A stretch of 64,000 nucleotides of DNA from Podospora pseudoanserina. Lineage: Eukaryota; Ascomycota; Sordariomycetes; Sordariales; Podosporaceae. Below the pieces are notes generated by a model. It was not told the DNA's origin. It saw only the letters and a list, made by a program, of their open reading frames with translations, and searched no databases. Shown piece after piece: positions 22,711-36,200 of the stretch. The stretch is taken from NCBI RefSeq assembly GCF_035222485.1, contig NC_085921.1:1178001-1242000 (forward strand), written 5' to 3'. The number at the start of each line of letters is the position of its first letter. The stretch's first letter is position 1. The position numbers and the translations under genes are program-made.

Positions 22711-24887
22711 GGCAACGGCAACGGACATCCGACTGCAACTAACAGACCACCCACTACACCAACAAAGTAACTACAAATAAAAGCTCTCTCATAAGATGTA
22801 TCAAACCATAACCCCCGTCCAGTAACAACCGCAGAGAGGAAAGCACGCCACATCTCCGCAGATTTGGTTTTTTTGGAGAAAGGTTGAGAAAGGAAATTGT
22901 GCAATTTGACAGCTCACATCCCGCAAAACCCCGTGCCACGCCGAGCAACACGCAGAGAGAAAGTCGAGCAAAGCATGTTACCTACTGCCGTGTGTGTGTG
23001 ACCTCCCCCTTTTTTGGTCTTTTTTCCTTTTTTTTTCCGAAGACAGAACGGAAGTAACGTTTTGTGTGAGTTCCTAAATATATGTCCCAAAGACATCCTG
23101 GTAGCTATGCACTCCTGGACAGGACAAGACTACCTATACTGCAGCCTGGCTTTTGTCTGATGCTTTCAAGGTTCCATACAACGGACGGCACACCCCGACT
23201 GAGTAGTGCACTTGATGTGAGGCGCTGCTTTGCCAAGTGCGAAGACCATGCAACAACACAGCAAAGCACGAGAGAGAGGCAGTGCCACTCCGGGATCGAA
23301 GATCTCAACCACATCTCGACCAAAAAAACCCAAGCATCAATAATACCTACTGGCAACACACTTTTCGGGCCGTCTTCCCTATGGCGGCCACTGGTGGTGA
23401 ATCAAAACCCCTAGCACCCTCACTTACTCCCCCTCCTTCCCCCTGATAATAATGAGCCGACTTTCCGTTCCCCCCCAATTGAAGCCAAGTAGCCGTGTTA
23501 TTCACCAGCTCCTCCCCTACCCATCCCAACGTACGTCGTATAACCCCCCATCAGTTGCCTCACCTCTGAATGCGAGATGTCAATATCATAAATATTTGTC
23601 ACTCTCTTGTTGTTTTGTCGCATAAGCCACCATCACTGCTCTGCAGGCCTTGTCCGTTAAAGATGGTCATATGCATTGTCTCAACAGACCTCTCATTGTC
23701 TTTTTCAGTACCGGTGTTTCTCTTCAGCTGCTCAACTTGTGTCACGTATCACTTTTCTTCGGTCTCCCCCAAAGCAGATACCAAAACATCAAATGGCAAC
23801 TTCCACCCAGAGCCTTGTCCAGTAGGTAGTCACTTACTGTTGGTACCTGTGTACTATCAAACAACTGACCCTCGACGACGACTCGGCCGAAGCTGCAGTC
23901 TGTTAAAAGCGTGACACGTTACACCCACTCATTCTTCCCCCTACCCCCACATCTCGTGGTCATCACCCCCTACACATGACCTTCCCACACACGCAAGCCA
24001 AAAATCCCAGCCAGGCTCGGAGGAATCCAACTTGTAGTCTTATCCTTCCTGTACAGCAGGCCCTTAGTGGTTGACCCTACCCACCGCGTTTAGCCTCCTC
24101 CCAAAAGTAGGGCGAACAAAGATGGATGGATGGTTGGGCAAGTGTCAGATAGATCAACCAAATCTCAGATCTCAACCCCATCTCCCCCTCAAGTGGTTGA
24201 TGCAAATGTGTGTGGGCGCACAACTCACTCCCCTCCTCCTTCCTCCCCCCCGGTTCCTTCACTGTCTCAGCAACCTCACGAACACAACCACCTTTCCTCA
24301 ACGAACAGGTATGGTATTACAAACTCCCTTCGTTCCTGATTTTCTTTTTTTGCCAAACAACAAGAACAAAAACCCCTTGCCAGTCAAACCCGCTGCTGCC
24401 AGGCGCAATCCCCATGTCAGTTATCGGTAAAACAACCCCCTGCTGTGCATAAAATTCAACTACGTCATACCTTCCCTCCCCAGGGCATCCCCACTCACAC
24501 CCCTCCGAGCAGGCGGGTTCCGGGTTCGGGTTCTTTCCCTCACTTCCTTTTTTTTGAGGGGGGGGGCCAAATGTGGAACCAACAGCCACCACATTAAAAA
24601 AAAATTGGAAGGATTCTAGAAAACCCTTGGAAGAAAAGGCTGGAAAGGTAAAATAAATAAAATAATAAAAATAATAAAAAATTGATAAAAAATCAAAACC
24701 AACCAACCAACCCTGCTTCAACCCTGCCTGCCCTTGACCTCCCCTTGGCGGGGTAAAACCAAACTAAAAACCGTGAGGGGAAAGGTGTTTCGCGGGGTTG
24801 TTTATATGTGTTAGATAATAATCCAACATTCAATATCAAGCTACACTGGCGGAAGACATGACAGGTAAAAAGATTCTTGTTTCTCCT

Positions 24888-24924
24888 CGGCGGCGGCGGC
24901 GGCGGTGGTGGTGGTGGTGGTGGT
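24888..24924. repeat. (CGG)n(TGG)n trinucleotide repeat
   Basis: A run of CGG units passes into TGG units, in gene-free DNA. Confidence 0.9.
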
Positions 24925-25373
24925 AAGGGTAGTTAGTTAGTTGTGTCTGGTGGGTGGGACAAGCCGCCCGCTGCGGCTTGAAAGACCTCGCCATTATGAC
25001 AGAAATATATGCAAACAAACGCCCTATAGCAATGGTGGTCATGATTAAAAAAGAAAATCCTCGGCAATGTAGTCTGGTCTGGTGCAATGTACCACACATG
25101 TCCCCGTCTTCAAGTCCAGTACCTAAACCCTGCCTACGTACACTTACCATCGTGGTATCTGCATGATCTCTTGTCATGGCAGTCAAAGCATCTCCGCACT
25201 GAATTCTTCATTTCGGTCTCTGCATCTTTCACTGTCACTCTCGAGAAAAGGTCAGGTAGTTTTATCACCCTCCCCCCGTCTCCCCGGCAAACCACGCTCA
25301 CAAACCCCAGAACATCTCACACATCCTGGCTGCTGCAGCAGAAATGATATGCAGCAGCAGCAGGGCCAAAGCG

Positions 25374-25396
25374 CCACCACCACCACCACCACCACC
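25374..25396. repeat. (CAC)n trinucleotide repeat
   Basis: About seven CAC units. It is the reverse-complement class of the TGG run 450 bases upstream. Confidence 0.9.
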
Positions 25397-26389
25397 GTTG
25401 GGGGGTTGGGGGAGCAAAAGAGAGAAATTGATGGCATCGTGGCCCATCGTCCCCAAAATCTGCAACCCTGCCATCCGAATCATCTCCTGCAAACAAGGGT
25501 GTTGGATTAATACCGCTCTCCCTCTTTACCCCGTTGATGGATGTATATCAAAGCTTAGTGGTGTTCCTTCCTCATCAGCAAAAAAAGAACCCTTTCTGGT
25601 GGTGGTGGTGACCCCCAACATTTCTCCTGCTACTACAACCCCATCAATTTCCCGGAGACCACCTTATGATAAGAAACAAAAAGTTCTCAGTCTTTCTGGT
25701 CAAGTTAGGTAGGTAGGTAGGTCAAAAGAACCGTAAAGAAAGACTGCCGTGGATTTGGAGAAGACTGAATTCCCCCTCTACTCCTTCACCCCCCTCTCCC
25801 GCCCCTCAACCCTTGCCGGCCATGCGTACATATACGAACTGATGCACCCCAGGTGATGCAGTCCATGCAAATATATACCCATTAGGACAATACCTACATA
25901 CCAAACAAACAACCCCCCCGTCTGTTTCCAAGAACGCCACAAAAAAAGTTTCCTCTCAAAAACAACCTCCGTTGCCTGCCCCCAGAAGCGATGAGGGGAG
26001 ACCACCACACGAACTGCTGACCTGTCTCTTCTTGCCGGATTGAGCGATTTGCAGAAGCCGTGAATGCAACAAGCAGGTTGAAGAAACTGGCTGGGCCCCA
26101 CCAATTCCCGCCCGCTGCTGCGCTGTCACTTTGATATGATGAGGAGTGCCATGTCGATAAAAAGGCAAGTCGACGGACGGGTTTCTTGCATGGTGCAGCA
26201 GCAAAGCAAGCAAGCAACGCTTTCGTGCCCACTCCCCCCCCCACCCGCCCCCAAACGCCCCCAAACGCACATCTCCAGATCGCAAACCAAAGGCTGGATC
26301 TTGGTTGCTTGCTTCCCCTCACATGTCTTTCCCCTATCTCCTTGAAATCACCAACGTCATGTTGCCTTATCCCGCGGGGTCGAGATTGG

Positions 26390-26391
<2 letters not shown>

Positions 26392-26467
<76 letters not shown>
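26392..26467. repeat. Long (GA)n microsatellite
   Basis: About 38 uninterrupted GA units over 76 nt, the longest simple repeat in the window. It creates spurious Arg-Glu and Leu-Ser ORFs in both directions. Confidence 0.97.
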
Positions 26468-26470
<3 letters not shown>

Positions 26471-26919
26471 AAAAAGGAAGAGAACGTGTACAGAACAGGT
26501 GTTTGCTACCATGCAGCGCGGGATGGCTTGAAGAACTGCTCCATATTGAAAGCGGGCAGAGAGCAGGAGTTGACGAATGTTGTTGAAGAAATAGCATGCT
26601 TCGAAACGCCCCACAATTTTTGTTTCGCTGCAGATGTTCTGTGCAAGCGAACACCACCCCCTGTGGCTGATCGGAACCTTTTTTTAATCCCCCACCACCA
26701 CCACCCCTCCAAGAAAACGACTCCAGACCTCCAGACCTCCAGACGACAACAACATCCCGCGCAATCATCAGGCCATGTGCTACGGCTGGCACGACCTCCG
26801 CGGTAGGAGAAAACAGTGGCTTCGCAAGTGCCGCGGGGAAGATCGCCGGGGCAGCCGGCTTCAGATCCTCAGTGGGTGGCACGCAATCGGAATTCTTGAT
26901 GAAGTTGCTTTGCATATTC

Positions 26920-26944
26920 GTGTGTGTGTGTGCGTGTGTGTGTG
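26920..26944. repeat. (GT)n microsatellite with one interruption
   Basis: GT units broken once by GC, 450 bases after the long GA tract. Confidence 0.9.
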
Positions 26945-29900
26945 AGCTGGCGTCCATCCCCATCACGGAATCCATTGCTGGTTCCGCGTACCTCTTCTCA
27001 TTGCTTCTTTTTCGTTGGAACAGTACCCTCTCCTTGGACCTGAGAAACGTCACGGCGGTCCATCAGTGCAGCTTGCAGCGGGACCTCCCGCTCTCAACTC
27101 GGCCTATCAGCCCCCTTGTAGCCAAAGAAAGGTATGATAAGGGGCTGTGCCAAACCGAATAGTATTCGGTCATGTCCATTCGAAAGACGACAAACACTTC
27201 CGGCCTTGTTGGTCCGTCTGCCCCGGGCCTTTATTGGCACCGGTCCTGCAGGACTGTGAGCCCAACACAAAAAAAAGAAGAGAAATATTGGGTGCTGCGT
27301 ACTGCGTATGGAAGGGATACGGTAGCACCGATAGCTCAGGGGAAACCAACTGTTGACGATGAAAAAAAATTCTCTGGTGGTAGCAAACTACAGGTAGCTG
27401 AAAAGGGTTTTGCAACCCGCATCGAGTCACATAGTCGGTGAGCATTTCAATAAGTCGGCATTTCCGCTCTTGCGTGCGTGATGAGAAAAACCATGGCCGG
27501 TTCGTCACATTGGGCATCACGCTGCTGGCGGGTAGAGGGGGGCCAATGCCGTGAGAGCGAGGCCGGAGTGGAAGGCCGTATAGGGGCTGTTGTGACCCCT
27601 TCCCTAATGAGCCCACGAGGCACTGGTATTTGCGCCGACGAACCAAACCACCTCACATCGGCGGGTTGTGCTCATGAATTGCCATTGGTTCTGCAGTATC
27701 CGACTGCTGCGCACAGCGTGTGTCAAGGCAAGACAGGGCAGATCAGGTCAGGTCGAGACAGAGAGGCATGACGTGGTTTGCTGTATCAAAGTCCGTGATA
27801 GGCTTGCGAGGGATGCAGGTCCCCTGGTTCCGAAGAGGGCGAATAGACATAGGCAACGGAGGTTGCATCGAGTGAGGAACACCGTGGGCATTTGCCGACA
27901 TTCCACTGATTCAGCGGCGAGCTGCCACATGACTGTGAGGGACGAGGGCGCTGATGAGATTATCGAGAGAGATAATCTGCGGCTTGCCAGGTTTGAAACC
28001 GCTCGGGAGTTGGACGTTTTGGGTAACGGCGGCTAACACGCCATCGTCGCCGATCCGTCGTGAGGTCATCCCGACGCCGGCCACTAACGGTGCAAAGTCC
28101 CGGTTCATCAGGATGCGGGGGCACTCGGGCGTGTCGGGGTTTCCAGGCTGGCGGTGAGGCAGCCGTGACGGTGCGGGTGATCACTGGGTGTCACCGATGC
28201 CAGCCCAGGATGAGCATGTGTTTGTCCATCGCTGATCTGCACATCAAGCCATCAATTCCTTCCTGCGCTACCGTTTCAACTTTTTGACAGTCCGGGGGAG
28301 GTACGGAGCAAGGCAAGGCGGCAGATTATCGGATCATTTCATCTTGTTTGGCTGCCTCCGGAAGAAAATGACCAGTCGAATAGGATGGCGACTCAGGGAA
28401 TAGTATTGGCATATTCCCAGACAATGTGCGTGTCGCCGGACATTGCAAAAAAAAAAAAATAGTATATGTGCGTTTTCATCAGAAGTCGATGTTGCACCCA
28501 ATTGTCAGTACCTACGCCGCCAGCCATCACGCCATCATAGTCCATTTTGATATCGCGGGTTCTCCCACTAGCGCCATCGACCGGCCTACACTACAGACAT
28601 GTTGGCCGCTGGCGCTGTTGCTGGTGACCCGCGACGTTTCTTTTCCAGAAGGTGTCGTCTGGCCGCACGACGACGTCGGTAATGCCCCAAACAGCTGGTC
28701 GACTGCGTGGTGCCGGGTGATTCGGCTTGCTAGAAAGAGCTCTGCCGGGAAGGCGGGGGGCGGGCGGGCTGGGCTGGCAAGGTGGTATCACAAAGAGGGC
28801 AGAAGAAACGATGTCATTGGGATGGGTTAGATCTGGTCCCTGACCAGCGGCAGGGACTTTATCGCTTGAAGCGAGAAGGAAAATGGCGCCCAAGGCTAAG
28901 ATTTTTGGCCCCGTGACATGATTCGGGCGACCCGCTATTATGCCGAGCACGAATTGAGGGCATTCAACTGGTTCAGCGCAATCCAGGTACCCAATCAAGC
29001 TGCGGGGACAGCACGGCGGGAATGGATCTTGGACTGGTTCTTTTCTTTGACGGACGAGAGCGTGGCCGTCCGAGAGATGATCAAAACGTTGATCGTCAGC
29101 CTGGGCATGTTTGAGATGGCTGTTAGGTGTCGTTGCTGCCATATCCCGAAATAATGCCATGTTGTGTGTTTGCTGCCAATTCGTCTGCCGCCGCCAGTGG
29201 GTTGGGGGTCTCTATCCGCGCCGTGAAAGCGATTTACTAGAACAAAGGCGCCTGTCAGCACCCATGCATTCGTATTGCTATTATCGGCGCGACTCTGTCG
29301 CGGGCATGCTTGGCATCAGAGCAGCAATGGAGTTCTTGGGCACCTCCTCTTCGGGGAGGTCGGTGAGGTGCTTCGTAAAACGAGATCGAAACCGAGGCTC
29401 TGCGCCCGCTCGCATGGCCCAGGGCAGTGATCCTGCAGCGACCCCCTAGTGTAGCGCCTCGATATTTTGTGCATATTGTACACCGTATGGGTGCATATGC
29501 CATTAAGGTGTGCATGTAGGTGAGGTGTGAGATTCAGGGCGAAGGCCGGGCAACGCCCTGGTATGAAGATCACCCACAGCGTGCCTCAGATCGCAACAGC
29601 GAGCAAAATCATACCTGGCTGCAGCTACGCTACGGAGGGGTTAGGAACGGAGTCAGTAGAAGCGCCAAGAAATAGCCTCTTGGGTTGTAGACGGAGAGGC
29701 CTCTCCATGCGGCACAGGCTACAGCGCATTCGCTTTTGAGAAGGGTTGGTTGTTGGAAGTTGGATCGATCGAAGGCTGCCGACTTGCCGGACTCGGTGCA
29801 CCATGCTCCCAGCTGAACTAGCGGTGGCTCCCCCAACACTGGATGAGTGAAATCTCGGGCGTTTTGCCATGTGCCATGTGCTCGTCAGTGCCGGCGGTCA

Positions 29901-32900
29901 ACAGTTGTCGGGTCGAGGGTTGCTTTCTGCTCTCAGCATCAGCAACAGGCTCAGAGGTGCTCGAGGGCATAAGCAGGGCTTCAGGTGGTACCGGTGAGGG
30001 CGATCCCTCTGACCGCATCCCGTTTCCCATCCAAGTGGCCTCGGTCGATGGTTACCTTTGCTGCTCTCGGCGGACGGCTATCCGGCTCCGGAGAGAGGCA
30101 GAGGCAGAGAGGCTAGGAGGACAACGTGTGCTCTGTGGCTGCAAGTGGCTCGCCGCCGTCGTTGCGGGACAGGCTTCAGCCAAAAAGGCCAATGAGGTTG
30201 GAATGAGGGGCAGTCCAAGGCTCCAAGCTGGAGCCATGTGGACGATATCGTTGGGTGGGGCTGGGCACGACAGGGGCAGCTTCAAGGGCTGCAGCTGTTT
30301 GGCAACCACCCAACCGCTCGGATCCGCTTTTCTGTCCCTGTCCGCCGGGAGCATCAGCGTTTTGTACCTGTACCTGTGCCGGTGCCGCACCTGAATTGAT
30401 ATGTGTGATTCCATACCATAGTCGTAGAATCAAGCGTTGAAAACGAGAAACGACCGCTGCGAAAAATCAAACGGCAACCTCATCAGATGATTCGGGCGAT
30501 GAATGACATCTCCATCCCGTCAGGGAGAGGTTGCAGGGCAGCACAAGTGTGAACCCGCCGTCCGAACTGTGTGTTGTTGGATCGTCTGCAGTGTCTTCCC
30601 ATTTCAGAAGGGCAACGACGGCAACCGGCAACGGCTTCACTTTCATGTCAGACTGCGCCTGCAACAAAAGGTCAGCATTAATATCATCACCATGGCACGA
30701 GGCTCCATTCGTATGTCAATGGATCCAAAACGGGCCATACAACCGGAGGTGCCCCGCCATCTGATAATTATGGTGATGGCGGCAGAAAGTTTATTTTGTC
30801 CTCAGAGTGGCGTATGACTGACGTTTGGTTGGTCGGTCCTGCTTGCACCGGGGCATCCACTCGAGCAAATCCGAAAGAGGAAGGCTTGATGCGAGGGCAC
30901 CGTGTCAGTCGCGTTCGGTGGTTTGGTTCGTAGAAAGCTGCGGGGTTGCGGGTTGCGGGTGGTTTTGCGAGCCCCGTTTTCTTTGGGGGTTGATTTTCCA
31001 ACCTGTTCCATGATCTCATCCCTTCCACATCCGTCCGTTCTCCCAGCGAACGCCAGCGAATCACCGAGAAATACGGCCGTGGGGACCTGAAGTTGTACTG
31101 GGGAGAGTCGACGACGACGGTGTTTTCGGAGGTCGGCTGTTTCGTAGGGCTTGAAAACGAGACGGTGTACTTTGTACCGGTACTTGTACCAGCTTTTGCT
31201 CCGCGAACACTAGCGCTAAGGCAATGGTGCCCATCAAAATTTGCAGGCCAGTGAGTGACCACAGTTGCAACCTACCCCCATGCTTCAGAACAACTCGACC
31301 TATCTCACTGGATCCAATGTATTATTCTCGGTATCTTTTGCAGATTTGTCTTTTCATATTATCAGCAATCCGGAGTCCTTTTGACTTGCAAACAGCGTTT
31401 GTCTTCGAGCGAGTTCGTTGCTCTGAATAGAGCTACATCTGTTAGGTAATAACAAGACACACTGTGCTGTTTCCGGCTCGTGGTCCAACAACAACCCAAC
31501 AAGAGCAAGTAACAAGTATCTTACACTTACTACCGTAGGAATCCGCTGCCATCGCCTCCCGCCAAGGGCTTGTTCAGACAGCTGGGTTTTGTAGCCGTGT
31601 TTCCGTAGATTGGGTTCCCTGCTCGAGGTTCATGGTCCAAGGATGCTGTTGCTGGTGCCCGGTCCTGGTCCCTGGAGCGCTTACCGCGAGGAAGGTACAA
31701 TGTACTTGCAGCTTGGATGACACAATTTTCACTCCATCAGAAGGGAACAGTCACCGTCTATTTCCCATTTCCCCATACAAGTTTTTGCAGCTCCTGCTGT
31801 TGCTTCTCCTGCTTTGCTCCCTTGCCCTGACCGTGCCATGGCTTCTGCGCCGTCACTCGAACTAATAATTTCCGGGCATTGCCTTCTGGAACGCAGCAAC
31901 AAAAGAGCCAACGCCCACCCACTCCAGCTCACCCACATCCCCCACCCTACCACAGGTCCACGGCCTTGAAATAAAGTTTTGGCTGCGCGCCCTCGAACTC
32001 GACAGACGGACACAAATCAAACTCTCCAAAACCTGAAACCACCTTTAGGTTAACCTCAACTTCCAGGTTACTCACCATACGACATCTAACCACGCCGGTA
32101 CACGAGCACACACCCACTGCCAACTGCCTACCTTATACTGCCTGTCCTGCCGCAGCAGACCTCGAGCCATTGTTCTGCTGCTACCCGCGTCCTCGACTGA
32201 TCAGCCATTCCCGACGACCACCTTGGCCTGCTCCTGGGCTGAGAGCTGCGGTACCTCCAGGACAAAGTGTCGGGCAATTTTTGTGTGGTTTTTTGGTCTC
32301 ACCTCTTTTTCTCGACGCTGCACGCGCGCCACAAGCGAAACCGCATACCTCACCCAGCAATAGCGCTGCTCGGCTGGTCTGGCGCATTCGCCAAGCTACA
32401 CACGGAATTCACTCCTCGTCTCTCCCCCAAGTTCCCAACCTCTGCCCAGCACTTACGGACCCGCAATCCCACCAGGAGACGAGCACGGGAAGTGGGCGCT
32501 GCTATAGGGTTGCTGAGGAGGACCTGTGTCTGCTGCAGTGCGGTCGGCATTCATCTTTTTGGACTGCTGCTGCTTGTAATAAGCTGTGTTTGAAGCAGGT
32601 CTTGTCAGTGTGGACCACCAAGGTCCCCCCCCCTCCAAAGCTGCGACTCTCCAGGAAACGTCCCAATAGAGACACTTGCATACGACTGCCACCTCGCCAA
32701 CCCGGGCTTCACAACGCAAGACAGGCTCTCGCACACACGGGCCACTCCCGCCCCATCCACCCCCCAAGAAGCACTCGACCTGGGTCGTACATGCTGTGTG
32801 AAGGTACCTAGGTCTTGTTCCCCGTACCTGGTACCCACAGATACCGCAGGTACATCACTTACAGCGACCACTCACGACTGGTTCGGGTGCGCCTCGCTGC

Positions 32901-33290
32901 TCTTTGCTGATTGCGCGTGGGACTGGATCTTCCATCGCCTTGCATCTTCTCACACCCATACAACCACTCAGTCCTGGGCCCCTGGCCGTCCATTCCTTTA
33001 TACTTCAAGAACGACACCCCCTCCCCGGAGTCGACTGGTCCGTATATCTATATCTTCCCCGCATTTCTAGCCATTGGCATCAACACACATCACAAGCACC
33101 ATACCACTCGAAGAAAGATGCGACCAAAGGCTTCCCATTTCAGATAGTCCTCCAAGATCTTTCCTTGCCTGTACCGTGGCCCTCTTCGTCTCCACGTCCA
33201 CGCCTTTGGGTCGGCAAAGCGGCTGCTCCCTTTCCTAGTGCCTGTCTATTTCCCCGGAGTCTTTTCTATCTTGCAACAATCGTCGAAATC

Positions 33291-36200
33291 ATGTCCGTCT
33301 CTACCGATTCACCGCGTCCATTACTGCCCTCCACCTCTTCTCCCATGACTCCCGATCTCCTCCAGAGCAGGCGTTCTTCACGCCCCAGCCAGGTCCGGAC
33401 GGACCTGGTCCCTCCATCACATGCCCAGCTCGTCGTTATACCACCATCAGCAGTCAGCAACTCGTCCGCCTCCACCATGTGGCCAAGCTCGCAACATGGC
33501 TCGCCAACCCAGTCTATGGAGGCTGTTGCCAGTCTCACGACGGCCAGCTCCCTACAGGGCTCACCAGACTCGCTGGAGCCGGGGCAGGAAAAGGGGCTTG
33601 AGCTCGTCACCCCTTTGCAGCTTCCGGAGGCCATTGTCTCGAAGCAGCCCGACCAGACTACCACCACACTGTCTCGAAGAACCAGCAACACCTCACTCGG
33701 CAGCACCCTGAAGAGCCCCCTTGGAAGCACAACGGCCATGGCTGAGGCTAGCAAGTCGATGAGCCTGATCCGTCGAACCTCGAGCTCGCTTCGTAATAGG
33801 GCCAATGGCCTGTTCCCTCGAAGGGGTTCCTCAACCCATCCAAGGAGCCGGGATGGGAGCGTTGGTCCCGGTGTCATGCGAAGGAGGGGCAGTATGAGCA
33901 ATCCCGGCACCCCCTATGACAATATCAGTCCCTTCGAGACTGATTCAGATGATGATGTGGTACTCGTGGGCGTCGATGAAGTATTTGGCGGTGATGGGGC
34001 CATCCGAGAACCAAGCCCTCTTGCTTCAACACCATTGGCCGCGAGTTTTGGCTCCGTTCCGCTCTCCCTCCGCCAAGGGACACCACTGACGAAAATCACC
34101 AAAAAGAACAACCGAAAGCGTATCGTTCTGACTCTGGACCCCGATTCGGCCAAAATCTGGTGGGATCGGACCAAGGCATCCAAGTGTGTTTATGTCGACG
34201 ATATCAAGGAGATTCGCATGGCGGGAGACATTGGACAGTACTTGCTCGATGCGAAACTCGAAGAAAAGGACAGGCCCAGGTTCTTCTCCTTGATGTATGC
34301 GGTTTCAGGGAAGCCAGGGGTAACAAAGTGGCTACACCTCATCACCGACACAGACAAGGCCTTCTATGACTGGACCCAGACACTTGGAGCCTTCTCCCAG
34401 TACCGGCAAGATTTTGCGGCCAGCCTTATGGCTTTCAATGACGATGCTGTTCGTGTTTATTGGGACCGGGAGATGGAAAAGCGGTTCGGTACGGTGCGTT
34501 CCAAGGAGGCCGAACAAATCGAATTTGCCGATGTTGAACGTGTGTGCCGAAACCTGCACATTCATGCGTCTACCGACTCACTGCGGAAAATCTTCAACAC
34601 TATCAAGGGCAAGCCCCTGTCGTACTCCCAGAGCAGCAACCCTGGCCTCAACTTTGATGAATTTCTTGAATTTGTACGAATGATGAAGGCGCGAGAAGAC
34701 ATCCGCCGCGTATATCAAGAACACACCGCGAGTCAGGAGAGTGGTATGACCAAGCCCGAGTTCTTGCAGTTCTTGCGACTTGTGCAGTGTGAGAATGTCG
34801 ACGAGGACTTGGCAACTTGGGAGGCCACATTCGCTCGCTTTGCGCGCAGGGGCAAAGCGAAGGATGCCGAGTCTCAGGGTGATGCAGGTCTTATCATGTC
34901 AGAGGCCGCGTTTGCCAGTTATCTTTCCTCTTCTTCCAATGCCGTCATTCCCAAAGCACCACCAAAGTACGACCTGAACAGACCAATCAACGAGTACTAC
35001 ATTTCCAGCTCCCACAACACCTACTTGCTCGGTCGTCAAGTAGCAGGCACCTCTAGCGTAGAGGGCTACATCTCTGCACTGATGGGAGGTTGCCGATGTG
35101 TCGAGGTCGATTGCTGGGATGGTGCTGATGATCAGCCCGTCGTCTCGCATGGTCATACGATGACCACGCGCATCTCCTTTCTCGAGGTCATCAAGACCAT
35201 CAACAAGTACGCCTTTGTCAAGTCTCGGTTTCCTCTCTGGATCTCCCTGGAGGTGCGGTGCAGCCAAGCGACGCAGGTCAACATGGCCAAGATCATGATC
35301 GAGATCTTTGGTGACAAGCTGGTGCAGAAGCCTCTCGAGTCCTTCACTGATCGCCTCCCAACCCCGTCAGATTTACTGGAGCGTATCCTCATCAAGGTCA
35401 AGAAGCCGCAACAGCCCGACCCCGTGGAGCGGGTTGGTCGTAGACGCGGCAACAGCATGCCTTCGCCTTTCCAACGCCCACTGCCAGACAACGGACCGGT
35501 CCCATCCAGTCCCCTCCTGAGTCCCACAGCGATGGCCCGCACCAACCGCATCAACACCATTACCGAGGGCAAGGTTCACGACACGCCCAGCAGCAGCCCC
35601 AGCGAGTGCGACAGCGAGAGCGAAAAGGATTCGGCAAGAAAGGTGGTCAACAGTAAGATCAGCCCGGTGCTCGGCGCGCTCGGAGTTTACTGTGTCGGTA
35701 TCCAATTCGACGGCTTCGACACTCAAGAGGCCAAGTCATTCAACCACATCTTCTCGTTCAAAGAGAAGACGTTTGCGGAGAAGAACCAACCTGGCCCATC
35801 GAAGCAGGCGCTCTACCGCCATAATATGCGGCACCTGATGCGGGTTTATCCCAATGGTGGGCGCATCACATCCAGCAACTTCGACCCACTGATCTACTGG
35901 AAACGCGGAGTGCAGATGGCAGCGCTCAACTGGCAGACATTTGACCTCGGCATGCAGCTGAACCAGGCCATGTTTGCTGGCGGAACAGACCAGTCAGGTT
36001 ATGTTTTGAAGCCATTAGAGGGGCGTCAGATCCAGCTCATGCCTAACTTGACCGCTGATGAATGCGTGGGCAAACGGCCGCGCAAGAGGGTTTCCTTTGA
36101 TATTGATGTTATTTCAGCCCAGCAGTTGATGAGGCCGCTCAATCTCGGAGAGAAACGGACGTTGGATCCCTACGTCGAGGTTGAAGTCTTCCTTGCCGAC

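Larger units (their letters stand above)
14592..33290. other. 18.7-kb gene-free region between ZW10 and PLC
   Basis: There is no ORF here with a recognisable family, convincing codon bias or plausible splice partners. The longest frames (for example 26367-27053, 28591-29160 and 29843-30394) are low-complexity or composition artefacts. I found no tRNA, 5S rRNA or spliceosomal snRNA signature by eye. It contains many microsatellites, a CAAGGT motif cluster (18439-18969), a degenerate 22-nt repeat (17119-17206), and pyrimidine-rich DNA in the last 1.5 kb before the PLC start. Base composition looks balanced, with no obvious AT-rich, repeat-mutated tract. It may be an extended regulatory region, a long 5' UTR or non-coding transcript, or old degenerate sequence. 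Confidence 0.6.

Noticed and set aside
26186-27053. ORFs of 206 and 228 codons with Arg-Glu or Leu-Ser runs
   Set aside because: Created by the 76-nt GA microsatellite.
28591-30394. ORFs of 189 (-) and 183 (+) codons in the gene-free block
   Set aside because: No domain, no splice partners, codon use unlike neighbouring genes.
32904-33290. N-terminal extension of the PLC frame by 129 codons
   Set aside because: It reads as Pro/Ser/His-rich untranslated sequence; the ATG at 33291 starts a typical fungal PLC N-terminus.
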